This document shows, piece after piece, positions 34,123 to 35,072 of a DNA stretch of 35,072 bases. The stretch is from NCBI GenBank assembly GCA_024689425.1, contig JAILDN010000075.1, positions 1 through 35,072 on the forward strand, written 5' to 3'. The translations under genes and the position numbers were made by a program. Origin of the DNA: Methanobrevibacter sp. GTDB taxonomy: Archaea > Methanobacteriota > Methanobacteria > Methanobacteriales > Methanobacteriaceae. Each line of letters opens with the position of its first letter. Position 1 is the stretch's first letter. The notes beneath the pieces are model-generated. The model had not been told where the DNA came from. It did no database searches and was given only the letters and a program-made list of their open reading frames with translations.

Positions 34123-34854
34123 ATGAGTGGTAATATGTATAAAATAAAAAATTCAAAAGATTTAGCTAGCCTTATTAACTATACAAATTTAAATAACATG
34201 ATTAGTGAAGCTGAAATGAAAGAATTCTTAAATAAAGCACTTGAATTAGAATTTAACTCAGTTACAATCAATCCTACCTATGTTCCATTAGCTAAAGAAG
34301 TATTGGCCGACAGTAATATTAAAGTGGGAAGTGTTATAGGATTTCCATTAGGGTGTGAGAATATCGAATCAAAAATTGCTGAGGCAACAACATTAATTGA
34401 CAAAGGAGTAGATGAAGTTAATGCTGTGATAAATTTAAATTATGTTGTTAATGAAAAATATGATTTAATTGAAGATGATGCAAAGCAATTAAAAGATGCT
34501 GTTGGAGATAAAACCCTAAAAATGATTATTGAAAGTAAAATACATGAAGATGATCAAAAAGCGAATATAGTTATGGGACTTGAAAAGGCTGGAGTAGACT
34601 ATATAAAAACTTCTACCGGATTTTTAACACCAAATCACATTTATGAAATTGTAAATGATATTAACATATTCCAGAAATATGCTCCAAAAACTAAAATTGA
34701 AGTATATGATGGAATTGACATTTGGAAAATGGCTCACCAAGTATTAACCGCAGGTGCAGATTTAATTGCATCAAATAACGGATATGAAATCGTTTCCAAA
34801 TATAAGGATTTAAGAGAAAACACTCAAGTAAAACCAAAACCTATTACATTATAG
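34123..34854 (+). CDS. DeoC-fold aldolase-like protein with altered active site
   Basis: 243 residues (239 if it starts at ATG 34135, which has GTGGT upstream). The DeoC/LacD TIM-barrel fold is clear: NSVTINPTYVPLAKEVL, IGFPLGCENIESKIAEATTLIDKGVDEVNAVINL and DYIKTSTGF, in which K162 is the Schiff-base lysine. Other catalytic positions differ from deoxyribose-phosphate aldolase: the aspartate equivalent to E. coli D102 is N100, the second lysine (E. coli K201) is replaced by E193 in TKIEVYDGI, and the N-terminal DHT segment is NYT. The phosphate end is ASNNGYEIV rather than G.SSG..I. So the usual reaction is doubtful. It stands alone after elp3. Confidence 0.8.
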   Translation: MSGNMYKIKNSKDLASLINYTNLNNMISEAEMKEFLNKALELEFNSVTINPTYVPLAKEVLADSNIKVGSVIGFPLGCENIESKIAEATTLIDKGVDEVNAVINLNYVVNEKYDLIEDDAKQLKDAVGDKTLKMIIESKIHEDDQKANIVMGLEKAGVDYIKTSTGFLTPNHIYEIVNDINIFQKYAPKTKIEVYDGIDIWKMAHQVLTAGADLIASNNGYEIVSKYKDLRENTQVKPKPITL

Positions 34855-34879
34855 TAATCTTAATCCATCACCATAAAAA

Positions 34880-34926
34880 CAACAAAAAAAAATACTTATT
34901 TTAATTGAAAATTTTAAAAAAAAAGA
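34880..34926 (-). terminator. T-rich tract after tRNA-Phe
   Basis: Read on the minus strand, the stretch between tRNA-Phe and the end of the DeoC-like gene has two T-runs of about nine and ten bases separated by AT-rich sequence. This is the expected archaeal termination signal for the tRNA transcript. Confidence 0.4.
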
Positions 34927-34934
34927 TATTGGGA

Positions 34935-35007
34935 TGCCATGGGCCGGACTTGAACCAGCGACATCTAGATCTTCAGTCTAGCGTTCTCCCATCTGAACTA
35001 CCATGGC
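34935..35007 (-). tRNA. trnF: tRNA-Phe (GAA)
   Basis: 73 bases with full cloverleaf: acceptor GCCATGG/CCATGGC, D-arm GTTC/GAAC, anticodon stem CTAGA/TCTAG with loop CTGAAGA giving anticodon GAA, T-arm GCTGG/CCGGC with loop TTCAAGT, discriminator A. The CCA end is not encoded (next bases on the minus strand are TCC). No intron. It is three bases downstream of tRNA-Val. Confidence 0.97.
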
Positions 35008-35010
35008 ATA

Positions 35011-35072
35011 TGGACCGAACGAGATTCGAACTCGTGATCTCCTCCACGTCAAAGAGGAATCATACCCCTAGA
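35011..35072 (-). tRNA. trnV: tRNA-Val (GAC), truncated by the window edge
   Basis: The 3' part is complete: T-arm ACGAG/CTCGT with loop TTCGAAT, acceptor strand TCGGTCC and discriminator A. The anticodon arm CCTCT/GGAGG with loop TTGACGT gives anticodon GAC. The D-arm sequence TCTAGGGGTATGATT is typical of tRNA-Val. The 5' acceptor strand lies outside. CCA not encoded. Confidence 0.9.

Overview
The window is chromosomal DNA of a methanogenic archaeon, most likely order Methanobacteriales and close to Methanobrevibacter. The evidence is five methanogenesis marker genes in one cluster plus a sixth nearby, an archaeal thermosome, ribosomal protein S17e, a Hel308a-type helicase, Nob1, archaeal Elp3, a GHMP-type shikimate kinase, strongly AT-rich DNA, TATA-type promoters and GGTGAT-type ribosome binding sites. 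Genus is an inference from protein resemblance. I see no insertion sequence, prophage or CRISPR array; this is dense core chromosome with accessory touches.

Layout. 1-1471: xseB (cut by the window edge) and xseA, a bacterial-type exonuclease VII pair. 1561-2211: an unrecognised, probably leaderless gene. 2224-7428 (minus): mmp3-mmp6-mmp5-mmp15-mmp17-nifB, a methyl-coenzyme M reductase (MCR)-associated cluster followed by a NifB gene, with no nitrogenase structural genes here. 7545-10157 (minus): nob1, a DUF2117-like gene and mmp2, with overlapping or nearly touching ends. 10384-12264 (plus): three consecutive winged-helix regulators, two of the methanogen FilR1/DUF1724 type. 12308-12811: moaB-type gene. 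12848-16283 (minus): an 880-residue pseudo-KaiC/ATP-grasp fusion, a PRC-barrel protein and pyrE. 16523-19176 (minus): thermosome and cbiZ. 19399-20370: a coiled-coil protein with three exact-length 31-residue repeats. 20602-24605 (minus): lysC-dapA-dapB-asd, the aspartate-to-dihydrodipicolinate route to lysine. 24790-25315: chorismate mutase overlapping S17e. 25427-28731 (minus): thioredoxin-like protein, cbiD, a GT4 glycosyltransferase and shikimate kinase, tightly packed. 28926-31714 (plus): hexapeptide acetyltransferase and Hel308a. 31722-32313 (minus): PRC-barrel and DUF2098-like. 32411-34854 (plus): elp3 and a DeoC-fold protein that has lost most canonical catalytic residues. 34935-35072 (minus): tRNA-Phe and a truncated tRNA-Val.

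How the genes work together. The mmp genes and nifB probably serve maturation or activation of methyl-coenzyme M reductase; nifB could supply a nitrogenase-cofactor-like iron-sulfur cluster for that job rather than for nitrogenase. cbiD and cbiZ belong to corrinoid synthesis and salvage, needed for methyl transfer in methanogenesis. The lysine, shikimate/chorismate and pyrimidine genes are biosynthetic housekeeping. Nob1, S17e, Elp3, thermosome and tRNAs are translation and protein-folding genes.

Most worth a second look: nifB beside the MCR marker cluster; the pseudo-KaiC/ATP-grasp fusion; the DeoC-like protein without its catalytic residues; the three-regulator array with an overlapping-palindrome region upstream; and several palindromes placed directly next to TATA boxes, including a thermosome terminator that seems to double as the cbiZ promoter.
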